Assembly: GCA_003049485.1 (NCBI GenBank)
Contig: PYST01000462.1
Coordinates: 1 to 26,127 of the forward strand
Reading direction: 5' to 3'
DNA length: 26,127 bases
Source of the DNA: Ophioceras dolichostomum
Lineage: Eukaryota; Ascomycota; Sordariomycetes; Magnaporthales; Ophioceraceae
Both the position numbers and the translations under genes were made by a program. The notes beneath the pieces were generated by a model, which saw only the letters and a program-made list of their open reading frames with translations, did not search any database and was not told the origin of the DNA. Shown here one piece after another: positions 10,244-19,555 of this stretch; positions within the stretch are counted from its first letter, which is position 1; the number at the start of each line of letters is the position of its first letter.

Positions 10244-10949
10244 ATGCCCCACCTTGCCACCGAGGTAGACCTGGACAGATGAAGGGGTTCTCTTCTTTTT
10301 TTTCTTGGATAATGACGCTTTCGGTTTCTTTTTTGAAGTAATTATTTTGGTATAACGTGCATAGCTTTGGTTAGGCTAGTTCCAAGGGTTTGGAAGACGG
10401 TGCTGAGGTATTTACATGCCATACATATACCTGCTGCAATACAGCAGCTACCAGTTTCACAGCGTCGGAAAATACAATAGATTTTGTAATGTTGGCCATT
10501 ACATATCTACCTACCTAGGTAGCCTCAAATTCCTCCGCATGGTGGAATGACTTCTTCAAGCTTGACTGACAAGTCGGGAGGGGGTCGGAGGGCGGTGAGG
10601 GCGGCGGCGGGCGCCGAGCTGCTCTTCTCCGTGTCGCCCCCGGTTTGTCACCTGCGATCACCGACGCGACTCCATCCGCGTGTCGCCGTCGCTGCTCTCG
10701 GTGCCTGGCTTCGACGAGGTTGCTGTTAACGCGGCGATCGCAAAGGGATGATGTAATGCGCCCGAGGCCTCTCTCTCTCACGGTACGAGGAGGGAGAACA
10801 TAGCGAGATAGACAAATAACAGAACGAATCGGTTATTTGGATGAGAGGTAGGCTAAGCCTCGCAATGATCAGGAGAGCCGACCCCGCCTGGTGCATCGGG
10901 CCGCGGCCGCGCGACCGTGGAATTGATATCTGATGACGACTGATGATCA
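10244..10949. other. Protease 3' flank and spacer
   Basis: The first part should contain the protease 3' UTR (T-rich, 10287-10340). At about 10508-10521 there is a small palindromic run, CTACCTACCTAGGTAG; a related CTACCTAGATGTACCTA lies at about 11508-11524. No gene is supported. Confidence 0.4.
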
Positions 10950-11248
10950 GTGATGATCAACCCCACGTGCCGCAGAACCCACTCAACCCGTTTCCGAACC
11001 CCTTCAGTCCCCATCCACCATCTCGACGAATTCTTCTCTAAAATTCGTGCAACGAACTCGAGAGTATTAGTTAGCTTCCAATTGAACTTTGGACATTTCA
11101 ATATCTCTCGAATCCATCTTGCAATGTTATGTAATCTCGCCCGGAAATCGTTGGAAAACCTTGCAGATTTTCCCGCAACCCCTGTCCGAGAATGCACAAG
11201 TGCCGGTCTAGACTCCTCCAAGCCTTTCGGTGAGCTGGATTTGTACAA
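10853..11248 (-). pseudogene. Possible decayed coding fragment, unrecognised
   Basis: A 131-residue minus-strand frame has protein-like composition in its middle, with SARFSNDFRARLHNIARWIR, KLTNTLEFVARILEKN and GVRKRVEWVLRHVGLIITD. It reads like amphipathic helices. The frame has no convincing start, its C-terminal end looks non-coding, and the codons are more AT-rich than in the neighbouring genes. I do not recognise a family. It may be a gene fragment, or an open frame by chance. Confidence 0.25.
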
Positions 11249-11249
11249 C

Positions 11250-11770
11250 TATGACAACATCTGGAGCGCTTCTGGGACGCTGATTGGAACGATTGGCCCT
11301 CTCGCTCAGGTTGCCACCAAGCCATCGACGCCACTGAACGCATTTGCGGGGGACGGTGAGGCTGTCGGAGGTCGCCGAAGGGAACGACATGTCGTCGCAT
11401 GTTGCTCATGTCTGTTTGGAGAGACATGGCAGGAAATTTTGTTTTCGTGCTGGGTTACACCTTTGGTGTGACCGATCTGTGAGATGAAAAGAGGTTCCTG
11501 AGTTGTCTACCTAGATGTACCTACATGGTCCCTTGCGACCGGCTGGTTATCGACCCGAAGAGGATTGATGATTCTCATCGGCATGCCGGAGATGGCGGAG
11601 TCGGATAACTTCGTCTTCTGTATCTTGAAGTATCACAGACTGCCCACAGATAAATACGGTAGCCGTTAAAAATTGCGTTGCCGCCTCGCTCCCTTTTAAT
11701 GGGATTGTAGCCGTATCACAATTAATCATCAATCTCAGCTATACAGGTAGACCGCTAGTGGTTGGTCTGT
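11250..11770. other. Spacer without supported gene
   Basis: Mixed composition with some A/T-rich stretches. No motif, splice structure or repeat is seen beyond the short CTACCTAG-type run at about 11508. Confidence 0.35.
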
Positions 11771-12310
11771 ATGTATCATGTCCCTATCAAAATTGATGTC
11801 TTTGAAGGTGACGAGCTCCATCCGATTTTCCGCAGATGTCATGGCCGGGATGAGTTCAGCAGCTCATACGCCTTTAGCCACTCCAGAGCACGTACAGCAT
11901 GTAGAGAGCCCCTGACAGGACAGCGCTCTAGGTATGATTGGCTCTCGCAGGCTGTGTCTCTGCGATTTCATCTAGACGGAAGTCTCGTGGAGATCATCGA
12001 GAAAGCCGGAGACTCTCCCGCAATATCGCGCTACACAAGTGTAGCACAGCTAGTCGAAGGCATGAAACATCCCGGGGACGCCTATCACGAGAATCTCGGC
12101 GGCTTTTCTTCCGTGCTGGTAGGGCCCGTGCCAGTGTCATACCCTGACTCGTTAGCCTCGAGCCTGCGGCGAATCCTCCGCTGTGCCTCCCGGTACCAGA
12201 ACTGCACTCACGCGGCGGAGACACAAACAACTTTAAACATCACGTGGACAAGCAGTAATGCAGGTGTTCAGAATCGGTCAGCGGCGCAACCTCATGATCA
12301 ACCAAGATGA
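11771..12310 (+). CDS. Weak candidate: unrecognised 179-aa protein
   Basis: An uninterrupted frame from ATG 11771 to the stop at 12310. Its central part looks protein-like (SLRFHLDGSLVEIIEKAG, SRYTSVAQLVEGMKHPGD, SSVLVGPVPVSYPDSLASSL). No domain is recognised, no signal peptide or membrane segment is visible, and the C-terminal third is low quality. It stands alone between spacers. It could be an exon of a larger gene, a young orphan gene, or chance. Confidence 0.25.
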   Translation: MYHVPIKIDVFEGDELHPIFRRCHGRDEFSSSYAFSHSRARTACREPLTGQRSRYDWLSQAVSLRFHLDGSLVEIIEKAGDSPAISRYTSVAQLVEGMKHPGDAYHENLGGFSSVLVGPVPVSYPDSLASSLRRILRCASRYQNCTHAAETQTTLNITWTSSNAGVQNRSAAQPHDQPR

Positions 12311-12664
12311 CACGTTTCCGGTACCGAGCCTGATAAGCTTATGTCCTCTCCATTCGTTCACGACCAGAAATCCCTCGCGAAGCACCAGGCTAACCATTAT
12401 CGAAGCCAACCCCACAAGAGCACAATCTCTCCCCCTCTCCCCCTCCGTCCGTGTCTCTGTCCCACCCGATCGAGGTCTCCCCTCAACTCAGACCTATGTG
12501 GCCGCCCAGCCGGGTAACCGGAGCCTCGAGATGCCCAGGCCCCAACATTCGGAAAGGGGGGCCGTCAGGTAATTATTCCCGCAAGGCATCATGCCACGTC
12601 GCCCCATGCGATGAACCAGCAGGATGACACTAACACTCCTCCATTTTCTCCGCAGTGGAGCGCG
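12311..12664. other. Spacer without supported gene
   Basis: A pyrimidine-rich stretch (about 12425-12470) that could be a promoter leader, but no gene follows it convincingly. Nothing else is seen. Confidence 0.3.
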
Positions 12665-12898
12665 TTAGCCAAACTGCCAAAGTGGCAAAAAGCGAACCAA
12701 GTGGGGGAAACTAAAGGAACACTCGCCGCCGTCTGTGCGCCCATTCTCCACCAACTTTAACCAGACTTCGTCGCTCTTCAGCCTCTTGAACGTCTGCTCG
12801 ACCTCCCAGAAAGTCGTCGTGGGCGACATATTCATCGCGGAGGATGCGCCGTTGCTGGTTTGGTCAGAGGCTCTGTTGTTGCGGCTTCTCATCCTCAT
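12665..12898 (-). CDS. Weak candidate: unrecognised small or partial protein
   Basis: From ATG 12898 the minus strand reads MRMRSRNNRASDQTSNG, then MSPTTTFWEVEQTFKRLKSD and EVWLKLVENGRTDGGE. The codons in this part are mostly G/C-ending like the real genes here. The last 20 or so residues (SFSFPHLVRFLPLWQFG) look non-coding, so a missed splice site is possible. I recognise no family. It may be the first exon of a broken gene or a chance frame. Confidence 0.2.
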   Translation of the reverse strand: MRMRSRNNRASDQTSNGASSAMNMSPTTTFWEVEQTFKRLKSDEVWLKLVENGRTDGGECSFSFPHLVRFLPLWQFG

Positions 12899-14415
12899 TC
12901 TGCCAAGCTTCCGAAGCTGACAGCATCTTTCCAGTCTTATATCAGCTGTCTCGGGACGATCATCTTGTGTAACTGTAACTCTGACCCCCACCGATCGCCC
13001 GCCCCTCACCGATTCCCGTTTTCGGCGCCCTTTTGTGCGCGAGAGCTGTCAGGGCCGTCAGACAGAAGTTTCCAGACTCCCGTGCTTTGTCAGGTGACAC
13101 AAAAAACGCCATTCACGTGCACACGGGAACGCTCAAGCCTGGACTCGATTCGCGCATGTCGTCGCCGGCGACCGTGATCATCAGAGCTTCAGCGCGCCCA
13201 ACGAAAACGGGTCCAACTCGTCAAGGACGTCTTAGCACCTCGGATAAAGAGCCGGTTCCTCATCGCTTGCAGTATGTTCATATCTCGCTCATGTTATGAG
13301 AATGGTTCGATCGCTCGCAAAGCGAAGGCTGTCTCTGCAACGATTTCCTTGTCATCATCAGCGCAATCTTCAAGCGAAGGGGCAGGAGGGCCACTCACTA
13401 GCTACCAGGCTCGAGTCAGGCCTCTCTCTCTCTCTCTTCGGACTTGGTCAAGCGATGCGTCTCGACCGTGTCCAATTTGCATACTTTGTTTGCCTAATTC
13501 GTTGCGCTGAGGCATCGAGGACACTGTCGAGAGAATCCATACGAGATGGATGCTTCCAGCTCGGCCGCTGCGCCGGAGGTCCGCTTGCTCCATGGGAGGG
13601 GCCCCGTCCAGAGCCTTCCCAAGATTCCATACTCTTTTTCCTTATCATCCCACGCGATGTGATGGAAAAGAAGAAACCCTGCCAGTAAGCACTAGCGCAC
13701 AGTCGATCCACTCACCCTCCGTCACTTCCTTTCTCCTCCCCGCGGCCCAAGTCGTCCGGCGGCCTTCGAGTATTCTTTTCCGTCCTGTTCTCTCCCTCCT
13801 CCCGTCGATGGTCTCCTATTCTTCGATTGATCTCCAGGCCACGCTAGTGGGCGACCTCTGCACCTTCGAAACTCGATATCGAGGTGGTGAACATGGGGAG
13901 GGGCCAGAGGCTTGCTTCTCGTGCTTTGCTTTTTTGGTGTCTAGGCTCATCACCGGGCGCCTAAATCACTAAAACAACACCCATGCTAGTTGGTCCAATC
14001 CGAAGGTCCTGCTGCGCTTTTGTTTCGCTCCCCATCACACTCTGCCTTTCAGGCGGAGGGCCCGAGCAGCGGCCACGCCTAGGATACCACGGATAGGTGG
14101 TGGTGTGGGATAGAGTCTTCCACGCTGTGAGCAAGGGAGGGGATCTGCATTCCCTGCAAGAACAGATGCACGGCTCCAACCCAATATTCGGACGGGACAT
14201 GGGTGATTCACCTGGCATCCTCGTCGTCGGAGCTGAAAGTGACCAATTTGCAGGACTTCGATAGTGCGAGACGAGGCAGTCCTAGTCGAATCCATGTTCG
14301 CCCGGCCTCCGTGATGATGTCTACAACCTACGATACGCCACAGGCTCCTCGCAATCTCTTCATGCAGGCTGCTGCGAGCTGTACATGTTGCTGGAATTCG
14401 GCTTCCAGTCTGTCA
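12899..14415. other. 1.5-kb gene-poor interval
   Basis: Several short overlapping frames occur on both strands, none with motifs. A (CT)8 microsatellite lies at about 13421-13436. I see no RNA gene and no mobile-element coding sequence before the inverted repeat at 14416. Confidence 0.35.
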
Positions 14416-14490
14416 GTAGGAGTCACGTGCTTACGCACGTGATTCCTGTCATGGTACTTGGAGTCATGTGAACGGTCACGTGACTCCTAC
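14416..14490. repeat. Inverted repeat of CACGTG-containing 14-mers with an inner hairpin
   Basis: GTAGGAGTCACGTG at 14416-14429 is the perfect reverse complement of CACGTGACTCCTAC at 14477-14490. Inside, TCACGTGC (14423-14430) and GCACGTGA (14435-14442) form a second stem with a TTAC loop. The array therefore holds three CACGTG E-box-like cores. It directly precedes the non-LTR element fragment. Confidence 0.85.
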
Positions 14491-15043
14491 CACCATCACG
14501 GTTGACACCCGGTCCCCCGTACGCACCCGGGCCGCCCGTTCGGGCCAGGCGACTTCCACGACTACCACGTCCGATTCGAACACGAGGATGCCGTCCTCGT
14601 ATGCTCCTGCGGCGCCGCCAAGGCCCCGGACCATATCTTTCACTGCCCCCAGGGCCAGGCCCGGGCCCGGCTACGCGGCTCCCCCCGCTGGATCCTCGGG
14701 ACCACGGCCGGCGCCGAGCGCTTCCGCAAGTGGTGCGAGACCACCCGATTCTTCACGGACATCTGTCCGCTGCCAACGGGCCCGAGACCGCCGGGGAGGA
14801 CCGGCGGCGGCGGCCTGAGACCCCAGACCTGAACACCCACCTGTAGCCCCACCCCTCGGCTCAGGACCAAGGAGCGGCCTGCCATAGAAACTAAGGCCTA
14901 AGGGCCCTCGCAACGCTTAAGCGGACGGAAACATGTACTTTACTTTTCTTTCCGTAGCTCAGGCGCGTCATATGCCCCAAGGGAGGCTTCGGGTATTCAC
15001 GTGGCCTGGCTCACTAGCCACGTGGCCCACTGACGTTAAATAA
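14491..15043 (+). mobile_element. 3' end of a Tad-like non-LTR retrotransposon (copy 1, heavily truncated)
   Basis: One frame reads FGPGDFHDYHVRFEHEDAVL then CSCGAAKAPDHIFHCPQGQA and CETTRFFTDICP. This matches the conserved tail that follows RNase H in fungal Tad-type elements (GHGDF..YH..F.H, C-x-C-x7-H-x3-C, FF..IC) and parallels the tail of copy 2 at 18100-18360. Everything upstream (endonuclease, RT, RNase H) is missing. A 3' UTR of about 220 bp ends with GACGTTAAATA (15032-15042), immediately before the TAC array. The left border is approximate. Confidence 0.75.
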
Positions 15044-15714
<671 letters not shown>

Positions 15715-15749
15715 AGGCTCTCATCGAATCATTCTTCGGTCCGACTACC

Positions 15750-17130
15750 ACCCCTCACCCACGGGGACAAGGCAGTAACGGATCCAAAGGAGAAAGCTGA
15801 ACTCCTAAGAGACAGCTTACTCAAGCGCTTTTCAGCGGCCCACGACCTTCCTTACGACCCTCTCTCACACCTGGAAGAGTACCAGGGCCCTCCTCTGTTG
15901 TAGGACAATCAAACCTCTCTCCAGGAGTGTAAAACCTGCACGGTCGACGCTGGCAACACCGCTCCGGGCCTAGACTCCCTCTCCGTCCGGCTACTCAACG
16001 CAGCCTGGCCTGAGATCGGGCAATACACCTACGCACTCTTTCAAGCCTGCATCCGAGCCGGCCACCACCCTCAGGCCTTCCGCGAAGCAGAGGTGGTCAT
16101 GCTGCGAAAGCCGAACAAAACAGACTACACTCAAGCCAAGTCGTTCAGACCGATCGCCCTCTTACCTTGCCTCGGCAAGGGCCTCGAGCGGCTGATAGCC
16201 AAAAGACTCACCTGGGCTGCCAGCTCCCAAGGAGTAATCACCCCTCAACATTTCGGGGCGGCCCCAAAGAGATCGGCAATCGATCTAACAGCATGCATCA
16301 CACACGATATCGAAGGGGCCCTGGAGAACTACCAGTACGCTCTACTAGCAACCATGGACGTCAAAGGGGCGTTTGACGCGGTACTCCGACGGCGCCTCCT
16401 CCAACACCTCCTCCAACAAGGCTGGCCATTAAACCTCGTCAAATGGGTCGGGTCCTTCACGTCTGACAGGAAGATCACGGTCCGCCTGGAAGATGCTACA
16501 ACAGGGCCCTTCCAACCGAAATGCGAACTCCCGCAAGGCTCACCTGCCTCCCCAATCCTCTTCATGCTATTTATAGCGTCGGCACTAGGCCCCTCTACCC
16601 GCTTCTGCTACGCAGACGACATCGGGATTTGCACCACTGGGTCTTCCCCCGAAGCATGCGCTAAGAAGGCGGCCGAGGAGATCGAAGCGATCCTCCACTA
16701 AGGCGAGTAAAACAGCGTCACATTTGACCCAGAGAAGAGCGAGTTAATACACTTCTCCCACAGGAAGAATTCCTCGACCCCGCCCATCACTACGGGGAGG
16801 CTCGCAATCGCCCAAACACCAGACCCGGCACTCCGATGGCTTGGAGTCTGGTTCGACAAAAAGCTCCGTTTTGGCCCACATGTGAAATACCGGGCAACGC
16901 AGGCTGAGAAAGTAGTCAGACACCTCCGGAGTTTCTCTAACACCTGCCACAACCCTCCGGCAGCCGCCCTACGACAAGTAGTAATCACTGTTATATTCCC
17001 AATTCTATTCTACGGAGCAGAAGTCTGGTACGCGGGCCGTACCAAACCGGACCGCAGCAGGACTCGGCGACCAATAGGCACCCGCCAGGGGCACCTCCTC
17101 GACATAACCGACAGGGTGATCAAAGCTCCC
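15750..17130 (+). pseudogene. Reverse transcriptase of the non-LTR element (broken)
   Basis: One frame runs from about 15750 to 17130 and covers the fingers, palm and thumb. The pre-RT block has AGNTAPGLDSLSVRLLNAAW. RT blocks are FRPIALLPCLGKGLERLIAK, motif A ATMDVKGAFDAV, motif B ELPQGSPASPILF, motif C FCYADDIGI with the catalytic YADD, then LRWLGVWFDKKLRFGPHVKY and PILFYGAEVWYAG. In-frame stops lie at 15901 (TAG), 16699 (TAA) and 16708 (TAA). At about 17127-17133 the frame shifts by one base into the RNase H frame (LRAVLPVWKTTP continues in the new frame). Catalytic residues are otherwise preserved, so the inactivation is fairly recent. Confidence 0.88.
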
Positions 17131-17133
17131 TAA

Positions 17134-18386
17134 GAGCGGTCCTCCCTGTTTGGAAAACGACTCCAACCGCCGCACTTCATCGAGAAGCAGCCATCCCTCC
17201 GGCAGGAGTCCTCTTAGGGGGAATCAGAGCCCGCTTCGCAGCCCGAATCCAAACGGTAGACCCAGGTCACCCCCTAGTCCACTGCGCACGCCGCACCCCG
17301 GCGAGACGGAATACCAACCATAGCATCGGAGATGCGGACCGCCCAGACCGCCTCCAAACGAACCTGCAACGCGCCGCCAGGCTCCTCCCGGAAGCCCAAC
17401 GGCCCCTGCTCCTACTCCAGAAACGATACCCGGCCGAACCCAAACCGTTCGCCACAAATCGAAAGAAGGAAGCAGCAAAGGCCTTTACGAAATGGGCCGA
17501 GGCGCTGCCCCCAAACGAGGCCATCGTGTACTCTGACGGGTCTAAGAACGGGAAAGCAGTTGGGTACGGATACATCATCGTCAGGGACAAAACTAACATC
17601 GGCCAAGGCCGAGGGAGACTCCCAGAACCAGCTGAGGTGTTCGACGGAGAGGCAGTCGGGGCATGGCAGGGCCTAAGGCACGCGCTCCGGCTCACTACAG
17701 CCCCTATAGTCCACGTTTGCCTGGACAACAGCTCCGTCGGCGCAGCCTTAAAAGGACACCCAGCAGATAGCTTACAAGAGGCTTTCCGACTCTTCCAGGC
17801 TTCTGAAGAAAGCCGCGAGATCCGGGTAAAGTGGGTACCCGGCCACGAGGGGGTTACAGGAAACGAGGCGGCCGACCAACTGGCCAAGGAAGGGACCGAG
17901 CTATCCGGCCCCCCAAAAAAGGCCCCAACGGTCGCAAGGGTTAAATGAATGGCCAGAAAGCTCGAGAGAAACGCCTGGAATGACTGGTGAGAGGAAGGGA
18001 TCACCAACCGGTATAAGGAACTAGGGCTTACTGAGATGCACACCTCCTGCCTCCCAGCGCTATCCCTCCCACGCCGCACCCTCCACCAGCTTATCGCTGC
18101 CCGGACCGGCCACGGAGACTTTCAGTGGTATTACGAGAAGTTCAACCACGCCGAAAACCCCCCCTGCTCCTGCGGAGAAGACCGAACCCTAGTGCACATG
18201 GTATATTGCCGAAAGGCGCGCCAGCTCCGCACGTCCTGGCCTAAGGCCGACCCAGCTCCTGAGAGCAACCGATACGAATACTGGAAACGTCTAATCCAGA
18301 AACCGGAGCTGTTCGAGCGCTTCACTAAAATGACTAAATTCTTCACAGAGATATGTTCCTGGAAGAAGGCGTCAATAAGAGTATAA
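17134..18386 (+). pseudogene. RNase H and C-terminal Cys/His region of the non-LTR element (broken)
   Basis: Continues the polyprotein in the shifted frame. RNase H (about 17526-17920) keeps its acidic residues: VYSDGSKNGKAVGYGY, the E in FDGEAVGAWQGLRHAL, the D in VHVCLDNSS, and VKWVPGHEGVTGNEAADQLA. Two stops follow, TGA at 17946 and TGA at 17988; the second lies where a Trp or Arg codon is expected (NDW-stop-EEG). The tail (18036-18386) has RTGHGDFQWYYEKFNHAENP and CSCGEDRTLVHMVYC (C-x-C-x7-H-x3-C), then FFTEIC. This is the same tail as in copy 1. Confidence 0.85.
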
Positions 18387-18807
18387 ACCAAATAATAACC
18401 ATCTACCACCCGCAAAAGGCTCAAGGACTTCTAAGCGGCCGACCTTCCGGACGCGGCACACCAGTACTGCTCGCACCTATGACAACCAATCCTCTCCCCC
18501 TTCAAAGACAGATATAGCATTAAAACGCCCACAGCAGCTGCCACAAACGGAAGCAACGAAACGCCGAGCGCTAGCCCCGAGCTAATAGAGGGGCGGGAAT
18601 GCGACTTGAAGAACACGTACGCAATGGGGCGCCACGCCCCAGAGCACGATATGCTAGCTATTCCTCGTTCTGTGTTTGTATTACCTCTCTTTAACCTCAC
18701 ATCCAAGCGCTAGTTCCTTGTACATAGTCGCTCGGTAGTCGCTAGCACGTCTTATGCTCTTCGGGAGGCAGGGATCTCAGGCAGATTCCGACTTCAGACG
18801 TTAAATA
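18387..18807 (+). other. 3' UTR of non-LTR copy 2
   Basis: Non-coding sequence between the polyprotein stop and the terminal motif GACGTTAAATA shared with copy 1. Overall it is not obviously similar to the 3' UTR of copy 1 apart from that terminal motif, suggesting the two elements belong to different subfamilies. Confidence 0.6.
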
Positions 18808-18840
18808 CATCATCATCATCATCATTATCATCATCATCAC
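18808..18840. repeat. CAT trinucleotide tail of non-LTR copy 2
   Basis: CAT repeated with a single CAT-to-TAT interruption and a terminal CAC, placed directly after the 3' terminal motif. It is far shorter than the TAC tail of copy 1. Confidence 0.9.
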
Positions 18841-19555
18841 TGGTCTTCTCCAACCTCTTATCGTTCTCTTACACCTCCTTTCCCGGTCTCCTTCAACCTC
18901 TCCTTCTAGACAAGCGACCACGGTAAGAACCCAACGCTCTGGTCGGCCAGGCGGTAGCTGGTCAGGTGGAGGATCTCGAGCACCTGGTCCGAATCCTCCT
19001 TTCCCGGTCAAAGCGATCCAGCTCATACGGCGGCCCGATTTTGCAGCTACCATCGGTTGCGGTTAACTGGCCAAAGTGGTCCGATTCTTAGCATGGTTCT
19101 TCTCTACTTCAGTCTGGCATTATACACCTTATCTCGCTATGCCACGAGTTCCCGCACCTATCGCCGCCGCGTCGTCGTAGGGACGTATTATCAAAATGAA
19201 AATTGACGGGTGCTATTATGGGTCCTTAGCCGCTAGACCTGGTGGACGATGCCCCATCTCCGCACCCGGCACCTGGGCAGCGGGTGACGAGGGCTCGTCG
19301 CTGGCCGCAGAGGCCGTTACCCGTTTACATCCATATTCAGCAAGTCCTTTTTATATAGGATCGCGAAGCTTCTACAACTAGCGGATTGATTACAAATGGG
19401 ACATAATTCAACAACATATATTGATAGCGGCCCCTACGACCTTGTATAGGCAAAGAAAACAAAACATAAAGATTCTAGCTGAGGTTAGTGGCCGACTATG
19501 AGAAAAGTACCGAGTTCGCAACATTTTCCTAGAATGAAAGAAATACGCTCGCTTC
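18841..19555. other. Spacer, including the 3' flank of the NACHT gene
   Basis: No supported gene. The right part (about 19400-19555) is A/T-richer and probably holds the 3' UTR of the minus-strand NACHT gene. Confidence 0.4.

Larger units (their letters stand above)
15715..18840 (+). mobile_element. 5'-truncated Tad-like non-LTR retrotransposon (copy 2)
   Basis: Begins at the end of the TAC array and carries the second half of an ORF2-type polyprotein: the region before RT, the RT, RNase H and the C-terminal Cys/His motif. After the coding part comes a 3' UTR of about 400 bp, ending with GACGTTAAATA (18797-18807) and a (CAT)n tail with one CAT-to-TAT change and a final CAC (to about 18840). 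The gag-like ORF1 and the endonuclease are absent. The element is dead: one frameshift (about 17130) and five in-frame stops. No clear target-site duplication was found. Confidence 0.88.

Noticed and set aside
9005..10252. 415-aa minus-strand frame antisense to the protease
   Set aside because: Composition is that of a GC-rich shadow frame (Gly, Arg, Asp, His repeats), with no motif. The plus strand has both catalytic aspartates of an A1 protease.
9319..10341. 340-aa plus-strand frame inside the protease
   Set aside because: An Arg/Pro/His-rich shadow of the protease exon in another frame.
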